From NCBI RefSeq assembly GCF_003148495.1, contig NZ_QGGH01000001.1, positions 1,012,347 through 1,076,346 of the forward strand: a stretch of 64,000 nucleotides of DNA. The letters run 5' to 3'. The notes under the pieces were generated by a model. It was not told the DNA's origin. It did no database searches and saw only the letters and a list, made by a program, of their open reading frames with translations. The translations under genes were made by a program, and so were the position numbers. Numbering within the stretch: the first letter of the stretch is position 1; every line of letters starts with the position of its first letter. The DNA is from Mesorhizobium loti (GTDB taxonomy: Bacteria > Pseudomonadota > Alphaproteobacteria > Rhizobiales > Rhizobiaceae). Shown here piece by piece: positions 26,577 to 35,070 of this stretch.

Positions 26577-26696
26577 TATTATAGACAATTTATCAATTAA
26601 TCCAGTGGAGGTACCTTCCGCGCTGTTCGCTCAACCAGAGACGGACCCGCGGACTGCCATCGCGGCCTGACCTCATTCACGCACCGGAGATATTCC

Positions 26697-27599
26697 ATGT
26701 TCACGAGGAGACAGATCATGAAGACCTCATTGGCCCTTGGCGCAACCGCCGTTTTCGCCCCCATCGACAGCAGCCAGGCCGCCAGCGCCAAGCTTGGCTG
26801 GAAACATTTCCCGGCAGGTCCAAACGGCTTCTTCCGTGCTCCGGTGCTGCTGTCGGGACCGAGCGAAGCCCTGTTGATCGACGGCGGCTTCACCTATCCG
26901 GACGGCAGGGCGCTCGCCGATGCCATCAAGGCAACCGGCAAGAAGCTGACCACCATCTACGTCACTCAGTCCGATCCCGATTACTACTTCAGCCTGAAGC
27001 CGGTGCGGGAGGCCTTCCCGGAAGCAAAAGTGATCGCTGCCTCCACCACGCTGGACGCCATCAAGGGCAATGTGGAAAAGAAGCTCGCCGTCTGGGGCCC
27101 ACAATTGAAGGAAAATGGTCCGCAGGCGCTGTCCGACATCGTCTTCCCGGAGGCCTTCGACGGCGCAAAGCTGACCGTCGATGGCGAGACTGTCGAGATC
27201 GTCAATGCGGAACAAGGACTAGCCAACCGCCGATATCTGTTCGTGCCGTCGCTCAATGCCGTTTTCGGCGGGGTGATGATCTTCTCGGGCGTTCATGTCT
27301 GGACCGCTGACACGCAAACCAAGGAAAGCCGCGCCGCTTGGGTCAAGACGCTGGATGCGATCGCTGCCCGCAAGCCCGCCGTCGTGGTGCCTGGCCACAT
27401 GGCCCTCGATGCCGCGATCGGTCCTTCGGCCGTGGAGTTCACCAGGTCCTATCTGCTCGCCTTCGAGGAAGAGCTGGACAAGGCGGCCGACAGCGCCGCG
27501 TTGAAGGCAGCCATGGAGGCCCGCTTCCCCGGCCTCGGTATGGGTGTAGCCCTCGATATCGGATCCAAGGTCGCCAAGGGCGAGATGAAGTGGGGCTGA
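26697..27599 (+). CDS. Exported MBL-fold-like protein lacking the canonical metal motif
   Basis: A 300-aa protein with an N-terminal export signal (RRQIMKTSLALGATAVF, resembling a short Tat/Sec signal ending near SQA). The fold follows the metallo-beta-lactamase pattern: LLIDGGFTYPDG, IYVTQSDPDYYFSLKP, VIAASTTLDAI, GGVMIFSGVHVW and VVVPGHM. At the place of HxHxDH it reads QSDPDYYF, so two of the metal histidines are absent while later His residues remain. Activity may be lost or changed. The first SnoaL-like gene starts one base after its stop; likely an operon under the divergent LysR. Confidence 0.75.
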   Translation: MFTRRQIMKTSLALGATAVFAPIDSSQAASAKLGWKHFPAGPNGFFRAPVLLSGPSEALLIDGGFTYPDGRALADAIKATGKKLTTIYVTQSDPDYYFSLKPVREAFPEAKVIAASTTLDAIKGNVEKKLAVWGPQLKENGPQALSDIVFPEAFDGAKLTVDGETVEIVNAEQGLANRRYLFVPSLNAVFGGVMIFSGVHVWTADTQTKESRAAWVKTLDAIAARKPAVVVPGHMALDAAIGPSAVEFTRSYLLAFEEELDKAADSAALKAAMEARFPGLGMGVALDIGSKVAKGEMKWG

Positions 27600-27600
27600 G

Positions 27601-27990
27601 ATGGCGACGAACCTCGATTTGATCCGCAGAACCTACGAGGGAACTTCCGAGGAGAACGGCCGCAATCTGCTGGCCGTTCTTTCCCCCGATATCGAATGGA
27701 CCGAGGCGGAAGGATTCCCCTATGCCGGCACCTATGTCGGTGTCGACGCCCTGATGCAGGGTGTCTTCAAGCGGCTTGGCTCGGAATGGACCGGGTATCA
27801 CGCCGACGTGCACAGCTTCATTGCCGATGGCGAGCGGGTGGCGGCCTTCGGCGTGTATTCCGGTACGTACAAGGCGACAGGAAAATCCATGACGGCTCCC
27901 TTCGCTCACCTCTACGAACTGCGGGACGGCAAGATCATCCGTATGCGGCAGTATGTCGATACGGTGCTCGTCGCGCGCGCACTGACCTGA
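27601..27990 (+). CDS. SnoaL-like (NTF2-fold) protein
   Basis: A 129-aa NTF2-like protein of the SnoaL/ketosteroid-isomerase superfamily. LIRRTYEGTSEENGRNLLAVLSPDIEWTEA opens the fold, GVDALMQGVFKRLGSEW and ADGERVAAFGVYSGTYKATGKSMTAPFAHLYELRDGKI are characteristic strands (quoted in part). It begins one base after the MBL stop and is followed 27 bp later by a related gene, so the three form a unit. These proteins act as isomerases, hydrolases or ligand binders; the reaction here is unknown. Confidence 0.82.
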   Translation: MATNLDLIRRTYEGTSEENGRNLLAVLSPDIEWTEAEGFPYAGTYVGVDALMQGVFKRLGSEWTGYHADVHSFIADGERVAAFGVYSGTYKATGKSMTAPFAHLYELRDGKIIRMRQYVDTVLVARALT

Positions 27991-28017
27991 CAACCACACA
28001 ACCCAAGGAGACATCGA

Positions 28018-28501
28018 TGCTGCAACTTAAATCCTTTGCGGCCGCTGCTTTCGCAGTCGTGGCCCTTGCCGCCGTCGCAAATGCGGGAACACCAAGCCCG
28101 TCAAGGCAGTGCAGCAACAGGAACTAACCCAGAAAAACAAGGCGCTCGTCCTGAAGGCCTATCAAGCGCTGTTCGGCGATCATGATCTCACCGCGCTGGA
28201 CCGTTATTGGGCCGAGGCTTACATTCAGCATAACCCGACGATGACGGATGGCCGAGACTCGGTCAAAAAGCTTCTCAAAAGCGTGGGAGTTGCTCATTGG
28301 CCGAAACAGACGGTCGACTTCAAGCGGGTGGTCGCCGAAGGCGACCTCGTCATGACCCAGGTCGTTCAGCCTAAAACAGCTGACACGCCCGAAACCGTCA
28401 TCATGGATATTTTCCGCGTTAAAAACGGTAAGATCGCCGAGCATTGGGACGTGATGCAGCCAGTGCCTGCCAACCCGGCCAACAAGCGCCCGATGTACTG
28501 A
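28018..28501 (+). pseudogene. Secreted SnoaL-like protein with a frameshift after the signal peptide
   Basis: An AAGGAG at 28003-28008 introduces an ATG at 28018 encoding a signal peptide (MLQLKSFAAAAFAVVALAAV, ending ANA). That frame stops after 36 codons at 28126. The SnoaL-like domain continues in another frame to 28501 (ALVLKAYQALFGDHDLTALD, VMTQVVQPKTA, MDIFRVKNGKIAEHWDVMQP). Adding one G to the GGG at 28085-28087 joins them as ANA-GNTKPVKAVQQQE. Either a true one-base deletion, a slippage site, or a sequencing error. A cytoplasmic form could still start at GTG 28109, but without a good ribosome site. Confidence 0.75.
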
Positions 28502-28532
28502 TCCAGGCTTCTAGTCCGGCACCGGCAACCAC

Positions 28533-29102
28533 TCAAAACCCGAAGGAAACCTGCGCCGGTGGCGGCGGGCCGACGCGCACGCCTTCCATGGCCAGCATCT
28601 TCTCCTTGGTGACCGAGCCGCCCGGCGCCGAGAAGCCGCCGATCTTGCCGCCGGCGGCAAGGATGCGATGGCAAGGGATGACCAGCGGCACCGGATTGGC
28701 GCCAAGCGCCGCCCCGGTCTCACGGGCGAGCCCTGCATGGCCGGCGGTTTTTGCCAGCTCGCCATAGGTGGTAGTTTCGCCGAAGGACAGTTTTCGCGCC
28801 GCGTCGTAAATGGCGAGGCGGAAATCGTCGACGCCGTCGAGATCGACCGGCACGCCGGAGAAATCGACGTCCTCGCCCGCCGCATAGGCTTTGATCGCTG
28901 CGATCAGCTCGACCACCCATGGCGGCTGCGCCGTGGAGGCGGAAACGCCGCCATGGCGCAGCAGGCGCCGCTCCACCGCCTCGCGGCTGCGTTCGGGCAG
29001 GCAGAGCCGGATCAGGCCCTTTTCGCTCCACGCAATGCCCATGAAACCGATCACTGTTTCTAACACTGCGTGGCCGGCCGTGATCGAAGCTGTCGTGTCC
29101 AT
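28533..29102 (-). CDS. ogt: Methylated-DNA-protein cysteine methyltransferase
   Basis: A 189-aa O6-alkylguanine-DNA alkyltransferase, which transfers the alkyl group to its own cysteine. The active site is IPCHRIL within NPVPLVIPCHRILAAGGKIGGFS (quoted in part), with the helix YGELAKTAGHAGLARETGAALG ahead (Arg finger at ARETG). The N-terminal domain is less conserved. Two adjacent ATGs (29105 and 29102) follow AAGGA; the second gives the better 7-nt spacing. The C-terminal tail VGPPPPAQVSFGF is atypical. Confidence 0.9.
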   Translation of the reverse strand: MDTTASITAGHAVLETVIGFMGIAWSEKGLIRLCLPERSREAVERRLLRHGGVSASTAQPPWVVELIAAIKAYAAGEDVDFSGVPVDLDGVDDFRLAIYDAARKLSFGETTTYGELAKTAGHAGLARETGAALGANPVPLVIPCHRILAAGGKIGGFSAPGGSVTKEKMLAMEGVRVGPPPPAQVSFGF

Positions 29103-29283
29103 CATGCGTTCCTTTCCGCAAAGTGGCGAAAACCGGGATTCGTCCCAGTACATATCCAGAACAATATGGCATCACCGCCCGCGTCTCGCCACCCGAAAAC
29201 CACCTGGTAGCCCCGATTGCCGGTCATGAATCGCTGGTGTAAGGGATTTCTTAACAACCCGACAAATCGGACCCGAGCGCGGC

Positions 29284-30186
29284 TTGCCAGCAAAACTCAA
29301 CCTTATCGCGATCGGCGTGATCCTGGCCGCCGCCGGCATCAGCGGCTGCACGTCGACCTCGCAGATGAAATCTGCGCCTGCTCTTACCGAAACCGCGACC
29401 GTCGCCGGCACTGACGCCGGCTTCACCGTGCCGCTGCCGGAGACCGTTTCGGTGCTGCCGGAATCATCCGGTATTGCCCCCGTTCAGACAGCCGAGCTGC
29501 CGCTCGATCCCACCGCGCAACCGGCGGCAGTGACCGCCGCCTTCGCCGGTTCGACGCCGGCGGCACCAGCCGTGCCCGCCGTGATGACCGCCAATGCCTG
29601 GCAGGCGCCGCCGCCGGCAAATGCGAGCGAGCCGGTCAAGGCGGCCGAGAGCTATACGACCGCGGGGCTCGTCATGCCGGCGACCGCCAAGGGCGACCGG
29701 ATGCCCGGCGTCCAGCAGGTCGCCTATGTCGTGCCGCAGAATCCGGCCGCCCTGGTGCAGGGTCCGGTCGGGCCGACGGAAGAACACGCGACGGGCGTGC
29801 GTGGCGATGTCGAGCGGCTGATCGAGAAATATGCCGCACTCTACCAAGTGCCGGTGGACCTGGTGCGCCATGTCGTCAACCGCGAGAGCACCTTCAACCC
29901 GAAAGCCTACAATAATGGCCATTGGGGGCTGATGCAGATCAAGCACGCGACGGCGCGCGGCATGGGCTATGACGGACCGGCCAAGGGCCTGTTCGACGCC
30001 GAGACCAATCTGAAATATGCGGTCAAATATCTGCGCGGCGCCTGGCTGGTGGCGGGCGGCAATGCCAAGAAGGCCGACTGGCTCTACCAGACCGGCTACT
30101 ATTTCGACGCCAAGCGCAAGGGCCTGCTCGAGGCAACCGGCCTCGGTGTCGACCGCAAGCGCCGCCGCCTGCAGCCCGACGCCTGA
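29284..30186 (+). CDS. Lytic transglycosylase lipoprotein
   Basis: A 300-aa exported SLT-type lytic transglycosylase that cleaves peptidoglycan with formation of 1,6-anhydro-muramic acid. A signal peptide ends in a lipobox-like GISGC (Cys22). Residues 30-165 are Ala/Pro/Thr-rich and disordered. The catalytic domain (170-290) has RESTFNPKAYNNGHWGLMQIK with catalytic Glu201, then YLRGAWLVAGGN and a YQTGYYFDAKRKG tail. TTG start, as no ATG is in frame upstream; the ribosome site is weak. GNAT gene follows 5 bp after the stop. Confidence 0.87.
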   Translation: MPAKLNLIAIGVILAAAGISGCTSTSQMKSAPALTETATVAGTDAGFTVPLPETVSVLPESSGIAPVQTAELPLDPTAQPAAVTAAFAGSTPAAPAVPAVMTANAWQAPPPANASEPVKAAESYTTAGLVMPATAKGDRMPGVQQVAYVVPQNPAALVQGPVGPTEEHATGVRGDVERLIEKYAALYQVPVDLVRHVVNRESTFNPKAYNNGHWGLMQIKHATARGMGYDGPAKGLFDAETNLKYAVKYLRGAWLVAGGNAKKADWLYQTGYYFDAKRKGLLEATGLGVDRKRRRLQPDA

Positions 30187-30191
30187 GCGCG

Positions 30192-30680
30192 ATGCCTGAA
30201 CCGCGCCCGCCGGCTCTGAACGACATCCGGCTGCGCAAGATCCTCGACGAGACGCTGGTTCCGCCGCATTGGCCGGACGGTTTTGTCATGCGTAGCTTCG
30301 AGCCCGGTGATGCGCTGCCCCTGCATGCGCTGTTGACCGAGGTGTTCGACGACGGTGCCGATGGTCCGTTCGACGAGTGGTGGCCGCGTATCGCGGACGA
30401 TCCCGAATTCGACCCGGCACTGTGCTTCCTCGTCATCGACGCCAAGGGCCGGCTGGCGGCGGCGGCGCTGTGCTGGACCCGCGCCTTCGTGAAGGACCTT
30501 GCCGTTCATCCCGAGGCGCGTGGCAAGGGTATTGGCGAGGCGCTGATGTGGCACGCCTTCGCCATTTTTCACGAACGCGGCGCCGATCATGTCGACCTCA
30601 AGACCAACACGGTCGAGAATCCCGCCGCCGTCCGGCTCTACGAGCGGCTGGGGATGATGCCTGTCGCCTGGGAAGGCTAA
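30192..30680 (+). CDS. GNAT-family N-acetyltransferase
   Basis: A 162-aa GNAT acetyltransferase. The acetyl-CoA binding motif is AVHPEARGKGIGEALMWHAF (R-G-K-G at about 113-116), followed by VDLKTNTVENPAAVRLYERLGM with the Asn-Pro-x-x-Leu-Tyr element. Substrate unknown. It lies 5 bp after the lytic transglycosylase and may be co-transcribed. Its stop codon TAA is the first part of the downstream hairpin repeat, so the C-terminus may have been defined by repeat insertion. Confidence 0.87.
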   Translation: MPEPRPPALNDIRLRKILDETLVPPHWPDGFVMRSFEPGDALPLHALLTEVFDDGADGPFDEWWPRIADDPEFDPALCFLVIDAKGRLAAAALCWTRAFVKDLAVHPEARGKGIGEALMWHAFAIFHERGADHVDLKTNTVENPAAVRLYERLGMMPVAWEG

Positions 30681-30780
30681 AGCGCGTCGCGTTTGAACGG
30701 ATTCAGGCGACGCGCTTTAGGTCTTTGTTTTTAGGCATGTCGTTTTCCCAAAACCGAGGTCACTTTTGGGCGACATGCAT
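30679..30780. repeat. Two-hairpin intergenic repeat, copy A
   Basis: AAAGCGCGTCGC (30679-30690) pairs perfectly with GCGACGCGCTTT (30707-30718), followed by GGTCTTTGTTTT and a second hairpin containing CCCAAAACCGAGG-TCACTTTTGGG. Near-identical to 40273-40375. It overlaps the TAA of the GNAT gene. In total the 410-bp gap to the ABC transporter gene is filled mainly by this and the next element. Confidence 0.88.
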
Positions 30781-30965
30781 TAGGGTGTGCTGATATTCAG
30801 GTGATACCGGCCTGAAAAGCGACGGTTCCCTGCGCTTCCCCGTTCTACTGCATCGCAGTAGAACGGTGCTCATGTACTTCAAGTACGCTCCGCTCCGGTT
30901 CTCGGTATCAGCCGCTTTCGACTCGGCCTGACCTGAATCTCAACACACCCTAATGCATGTCGCCC
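30768..30965. repeat. 198-bp palindromic element with 22-bp terminal inverted repeats
   Basis: The outer 22 bp (30768-30789 and 30944-30965) are perfect inverted repeats. Inside are ATTCAGGT (30795) / ACCTGAAT (30931), CCGTTCTACTGC-ATC-GCAGTAGAACGG (30840-30866) and GTACTT-C-AAGTAC. It shares its outer blocks and a CTCCGGTTCTCGG core with the element at 37008-37105. No coding capacity; resembles a MITE or large REP-type cruciform. Confidence 0.85.
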
Positions 30966-31090
30966 CACGCAGGAATGGCGTGATTTGGGAACCCAAAGCG
31001 CTGCTTCGCATTCAATGGAAGGTGGGGTCTGACAAGCTGCCGGCGCGTGGGAGGATTTTCCGTCGCCGACCGCAGAGGACATCCACCATC

Positions 31091-32359
31091 ATGAAGCTTT
31101 TTCACGCACTCCTGGCGCTCGGCGTCGCCACCATGCTGGTTGGCACGCCGGCGCGGGCCGTCGAGCTGTCGATCGTGTCGGGCGATACCGGCGACGGCAT
31201 CAAGGTGCTGCGCGAGATCCTCGACCGTTACGAGAAAGACAGCGGCAACAAGGTCAGCATCGTCGTCATGCCGACGTCCGGGACCGACCAGTTCGGCCAG
31301 TACCGGCTTTGGCTCGCCGCGGGAAACAGCGACATCGACGTCTACCAGACCGATGTCATCTGGGCGCCGCAGCTTGCCAGCCAGCTCGTGGATTTGACCG
31401 CAGCGACCAAGGACATCGTAGCTGAGCATTTCCCATCGATCATCCAGTCGCAGACCGTCAATGGCAAGCTCGTCGCCTTGCCGATCTTCACCGATGCGCC
31501 GGCGCTCTACTACCGCAAGGATCTCCTCGACAAATATGGCGCCAAGGCGCCAGCCACCTGGAAGGAACTGGCAGACACCGCCAAGCTGGTCATGGACAAG
31601 GAGCGTGCGGCCGGCAATCGGGATATCTGGGGCTTCGTCTTCCAGGGCAATGCCTATGAGGGGCTGACCTGCGACGCGCTCGAATGGGTGATGTCGAATG
31701 GCGGCGGCCAGATCATCGAGCCGGACGGCTCCATCTCCATCAACAACCCAAAAGCGGCGGCGATGCTCGATATGATCAAGGGCTGGGTCGGGACCATCGC
31801 GCCTCCCGGCGTACTCGCCTACCAGGAAGAGGAATCGCGCGGCGTCTGGCAGACCGGCAACGCGGTCTTCATGCGCAACTGGCCCTATGCCTATGCACTC
31901 GGCAACGGCGAGGGCTCGCCGATCACGGGCAAGTTCGACGTGGCACCGCTGCCGGCCGGCACCGGCGAAGGCGCCCGAGCGGTCGCGACCCTGGGCGGCT
32001 GGAACCTCGCCGTCTCCAAATATTCGAAGCATCCGGATGCCGCGATCGAGCTGGTCAAGTTCATCGCCTCGCCCGCGATGCAGAAATACCGGACGCTGAA
32101 GACGTCCAACCTGCCGACTATCCAGGCGCTCTATGACGATGCCGACATCGCCAGGGAACAGCCGATTGTTCCGCGCTGGAAGCGGATCTTTCTCAATGCG
32201 GTGCCGCGCCCCTCGGCCGCGACCAGGATCAAATACAACGAGGCGTCGAGCCAGTTCTGGAACGCCGTTCACAACACGCTCTCGGGCGACGGCACTGCCG
32301 CCGACAATCTGGCCGACCTCGAAGCGATGCTGACCAAGCTGAAGGGCCGGGGCTGGTGA
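31091..32359 (+). CDS. Sugar ABC transporter substrate-binding protein
   Basis: A 422-aa periplasmic family-1 solute-binding protein, of the disaccharide type (resembles trehalose/maltose binders of the ThuE/LpqY group; inference from pattern). Signal peptide 1-23 ends ARA. Typical segments: GTDQFGQYRLWLAAGNSDIDVYQTDVIW (part), LPIFTDAPALYYRKDLLDKYG, APATWKELADTAK, and AVSKYSKHPDAAIELVKFIASPAMQ. The ATG at 31091 matches the signal peptide; earlier in-frame codons lie in repeat DNA. First gene of a three-gene importer set with two permeases; no ATPase follows. Confidence 0.9.
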   Translation: MKLFHALLALGVATMLVGTPARAVELSIVSGDTGDGIKVLREILDRYEKDSGNKVSIVVMPTSGTDQFGQYRLWLAAGNSDIDVYQTDVIWAPQLASQLVDLTAATKDIVAEHFPSIIQSQTVNGKLVALPIFTDAPALYYRKDLLDKYGAKAPATWKELADTAKLVMDKERAAGNRDIWGFVFQGNAYEGLTCDALEWVMSNGGGQIIEPDGSISINNPKAAAMLDMIKGWVGTIAPPGVLAYQEEESRGVWQTGNAVFMRNWPYAYALGNGEGSPITGKFDVAPLPAGTGEGARAVATLGGWNLAVSKYSKHPDAAIELVKFIASPAMQKYRTLKTSNLPTIQALYDDADIAREQPIVPRWKRIFLNAVPRPSAATRIKYNEASSQFWNAVHNTLSGDGTAADNLADLEAMLTKLKGRGW

Positions 32360-32411
32360 CGCGACGATGCCGGGGCATCCGCCCGGCGGGACCACAACGA
32401 GCGGGTGCGAG

Positions 32412-33380
32412 ATGACAAGAATGAAACCGCTACCTGAAACAGCCAGGGCTGCGCACTCGCCGTTGACGGCACAGCGCGTTCGCTCGGCGTGGCTTTTCCT
32501 GGCGCCAATGCTTCTGGTGCTCGCCGCGGCGGCCGGCTGGCCGCTTGCCCGCACGGTCTATTTCAGCTTCACCGACGCCTCGCTGGCCGACCTCGACGCG
32601 CGCCAATGGGTCGGCTTTGCCAATTACTTCTCGGTGCTGCACATGCCGAGCGGCCGCAACCTCTACGATGGTCTGCTCGTCGACCCGGTCTGGTGGCGTG
32701 CCGTCTGGAACACGGTGCGTTTCACTGTGATTTCGGTGACCTGCGAGACCACCCTCGGCATGATCGTTGCCCTGGTTCTCAATGCCGAATTCCCAGGCCG
32801 CGGCATCGTCAGGGCGGCGATCCTGATCCCTTGGGCTATCCCGACGATCGTCTCGGCGAAGATGTGGCAATGGATGCTCAACGACCAGTTCGGCATCATC
32901 AACGTCGTGCTGCTCAACCTCGGCCTGATCAGCGGCAAGATCGCCTGGACGGCCAACGCCGACACGGCGATGGCGGCGGTCCTCATCGTCGATATCTGGA
33001 AGGCGACACCGTTCATGACGCTGCTCATCCTGGCCGCGCTGCAGATGCTGCCGAGGGAGATCATAGAGGTCGCCAGGCTAGACGGCGCCAATCCGTGGCA
33101 GATCTTCTGGCGGGTGACCTTGCCGCTCATCCGCCCGGCGGTGATGGTGGCCGTGATCTTCCGCGCGCTCGATGCACTGCGCATCTTCGACCTGATCTAT
33201 GTGCTGACGCCCAACAATGTGCACACCAAGTCGATGTCGGTGTTCGCCCGCGAGAACCTGTTCGAGTTCGACAAGTTCGCCTATGGCTCCGCCGCCTCGA
33301 CCTTGCTCTTCCTGATCCTCGCTCTGCTCACCATCGTCACCATCCGGATCGGCCGGATAAGCCTGGACGGAGGCCGCTGA
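32412..33380 (+). CDS. Sugar ABC transporter permease (MalF-like)
   Basis: A 322-aa inner-membrane permease with six predicted membrane segments. Opening SAWLFLAPMLLVLAAAAGWPLARTVYFSF is typical of MalF/UgpA-type subunits (part quoted). The EAA loop that contacts the ATPase reads EVARLDGANPWQIFWRVTLP. Start at ATG 32412, seven codons after which basic residues lead into the first membrane segment; exact start uncertain. It lies 52 bp after the binding-protein gene and 1 bp before the second permease. Confidence 0.9.
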   Translation: MTRMKPLPETARAAHSPLTAQRVRSAWLFLAPMLLVLAAAAGWPLARTVYFSFTDASLADLDARQWVGFANYFSVLHMPSGRNLYDGLLVDPVWWRAVWNTVRFTVISVTCETTLGMIVALVLNAEFPGRGIVRAAILIPWAIPTIVSAKMWQWMLNDQFGIINVVLLNLGLISGKIAWTANADTAMAAVLIVDIWKATPFMTLLILAALQMLPREIIEVARLDGANPWQIFWRVTLPLIRPAVMVAVIFRALDALRIFDLIYVLTPNNVHTKSMSVFARENLFEFDKFAYGSAASTLLFLILALLTIVTIRIGRISLDGGR

Positions 33381-33381
33381 T

Positions 33382-34206
33382 ATGTGGATCCTGAAGCGCA
33401 CGGCCTTTTACCTGCTGGTCGGGGGGATCGTCTTCGTCGCGGTGTTCCCGTTCTACTACGCCATCGTCACCAGCCTGAAATCGGGGACCGATCTGTTTCG
33501 GGCCGATCTGTGGCCGACGACGATCAGTCTCGCAAACTACAAGAGCGTGCTGACCGAGGGCAGCTTCGTAAGAAACCTGTTGAACTCGCTCTTCGTCTCC
33601 GGCGCGGTCGTCGGGCTGTCGCTGTTGCTCGGGGTCACCGCCGCCTATGCGCTGGCACGTATTCGATTCCGCGGCCGCTCGGCCCTGCTGTTCACAATCC
33701 TGTCGGTGTCGATGTTCCCGCAGGTGGCACTGCTGGCCGGGCTGTTCGAACTGGTCCGCATGTTCGGTCTCTACAATTCGCTGTTCGCGCTGATCTTCTC
33801 CTACATGATCTTCACCTTGCCGTTCACCGTCTGGGTGCTCACCACCTTCGTCCGCGATCTGCCGGTCGAGGTCGAGGAGGCGGCGATCCTCGACGGCGCG
33901 ACGCCGTGGATCATCATCACGCGTGTCTTCCTGCCGCTGATGTGGCCGGCGCTGGCGACCACCGGCCTGCTGGCCTTCATCGGCGCGTGGAACGAGTTCC
34001 TGTTTGCGCTGACATTCACCTCCAACAACGCACAGCGGACCGTGCCGGTGGCGATCGCGCTGCTCTCCGGCAACTCGCAGTTCGAGATCCCATGGGGCAA
34101 CATCATGGCGGCATCGGTGATCGTCACGGTGCCGCTGGTGGTGCTGGTCCTGATCTTCCAGCGCAAGATCGTCTCCGGCCTCACCGCCGGCGGGGTTAAA
34201 GGGTGA
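33382..34206 (+). CDS. Sugar ABC transporter permease (MalG-like)
   Basis: A 274-aa permease with six membrane segments, of the MalG/UgpE type. N-terminal FPFYYAIVTSLKSGTDLF, then NYKSVLTEGSFVRNLLNS, and EAA loop EEAAILDGATPWIIITRVFLP followed by FIGAWNEFLFALTF. It starts one base after the upstream permease stop. The operon ends here, without an ATP-binding subunit, so a shared ATPase (such as an MsmK/UgpC-like protein) encoded elsewhere is required. Confidence 0.9.
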   Translation: MWILKRTAFYLLVGGIVFVAVFPFYYAIVTSLKSGTDLFRADLWPTTISLANYKSVLTEGSFVRNLLNSLFVSGAVVGLSLLLGVTAAYALARIRFRGRSALLFTILSVSMFPQVALLAGLFELVRMFGLYNSLFALIFSYMIFTLPFTVWVLTTFVRDLPVEVEEAAILDGATPWIIITRVFLPLMWPALATTGLLAFIGAWNEFLFALTFTSNNAQRTVPVAIALLSGNSQFEIPWGNIMAASVIVTVPLVVLVLIFQRKIVSGLTAGGVKG

Positions 34207-34225
34207 GGAGTGGTCGGCGAAGTTC

Positions 34226-34486
34226 TCAGATGTCCGGCGCGTTGCCGATCTTCCGCTTGAGATCAATTGCCCAGGCATTGTCGGCCACCACTTGCGGGCA
34301 GCGCAGGGACGCCGGCGCTGCGACCCAAGGCGCCGGTCGCTCCATGTCGATTGGCGTCAGCGGGTTTTCCAGCGCATTGTGAACCGCTTCACATAGGCGG
34401 CCGCCGGCCAATGCTAACGTTGCGTCACTACACCATTTCAGCCGATCCGGGATCGTCGATTGGCTGGGCACAGGAGGAGGCTGCAC
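34226..34486 (-). pseudogene. Internally deleted duplicate of the adjacent small gene
   Basis: The end of this 86-codon frame reads LRCPQVVADNA directly followed by WAIDLKRKIGNAPDI. These are the N-terminal (LRCPQVVADNA) and C-terminal (WALELKKKIGNAPDI) pieces of the intact neighbour at 34556-34891, joined after loss of about 75 internal codons. DNA identity is near complete over the 34-bp block around GGCATTGTCGGCCACCACTT. The first 45 codons have no counterpart. A remnant with no expected function. Confidence 0.75.
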
Positions 34487-34520
34487 CGGCTTGCGTCAGC
34501 TCCTCCATGGCGGGTTCCGG

Positions 34521-34540
34521 GGCGGGTTTCGGAACCCGCC
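34521..34540 (+). terminator. GC-rich hairpin between convergent units
   Basis: GGCGGGTT-TCGG-AACCCGCC followed by TTCTTG on the plus strand. GGCGGGTTCC at 34509-34518 can pair alternatively with GGAACCCGCC. Possible weak terminator for the importer operon, or a folding switch; the T tract is poor. Confidence 0.4.
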
Positions 34541-34555
34541 TTCTTGCGCGATCTT

Positions 34556-34891
34556 CTAGATATCCGGTGCGTTGCCGATCTTCTTCTTCAGCTCCAGCGC
34601 CCAGGCGCGGCCCTCGTCGCCGCCCCACAGCAGCCAGGCGATATAGCCGGCCGACGGGTTTTGCTCATTGCCGTAGTTCTTGCCGCGCTTGTCGATCTCG
34701 TGGCGGGCGAAATAGCTGACCATACGGCGGATGGTGGAGGGGGCGAGCTTTTCGCGGTTCTTCAGTTCGGTGGCGCGGGCGACGCCAATCTCGGTGCCGC
34801 CACGGCCAAATTCTTCGCGCAGCCTGAGGCCCTTGGCGGCATTGTCGGCCACCACTTGCGGGCAGCGCAGGTCGATCTCGCCGTCGTGCAT
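34556..34891 (-). CDS. Small uncharacterised protein, possibly phage-derived
   Basis: A 111-aa protein. The central part RGGTEIGVARATELKNREKLAPSTIRRM (part) and VSYFARHEIDKRGKNYG, then SAGYIAWLLWGGDEGRAWALELKKK. I recall this pattern from small proteins in rhizobial prophages, but cannot name a family. GGGGGA precedes the ATG closely. A deleted copy lies 70 bp downstream, so the region has undergone duplication. Surroundings show no integrase or other phage genes. Confidence 0.6.
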   Translation of the reverse strand: MHDGEIDLRCPQVVADNAAKGLRLREEFGRGGTEIGVARATELKNREKLAPSTIRRMVSYFARHEIDKRGKNYGNEQNPSAGYIAWLLWGGDEGRAWALELKKKIGNAPDI

Positions 34892-35070
34892 TTTGTCCCC
34901 CAGGCTGGGCAGGCTTTAACCCGCGGTGAGAATGCGGGAAAGCCGGACGGGTTCCACATCCGAGGAATTCGGAAAGAAACTGTCCACCAAGGCGGCAGGT
35001 CGCACCTTGCCTGCACTCATCCGGTTGCTAAGCTTCGCCCGCGTGGGGCTTTGCTAGAACCGGAGGAAAT

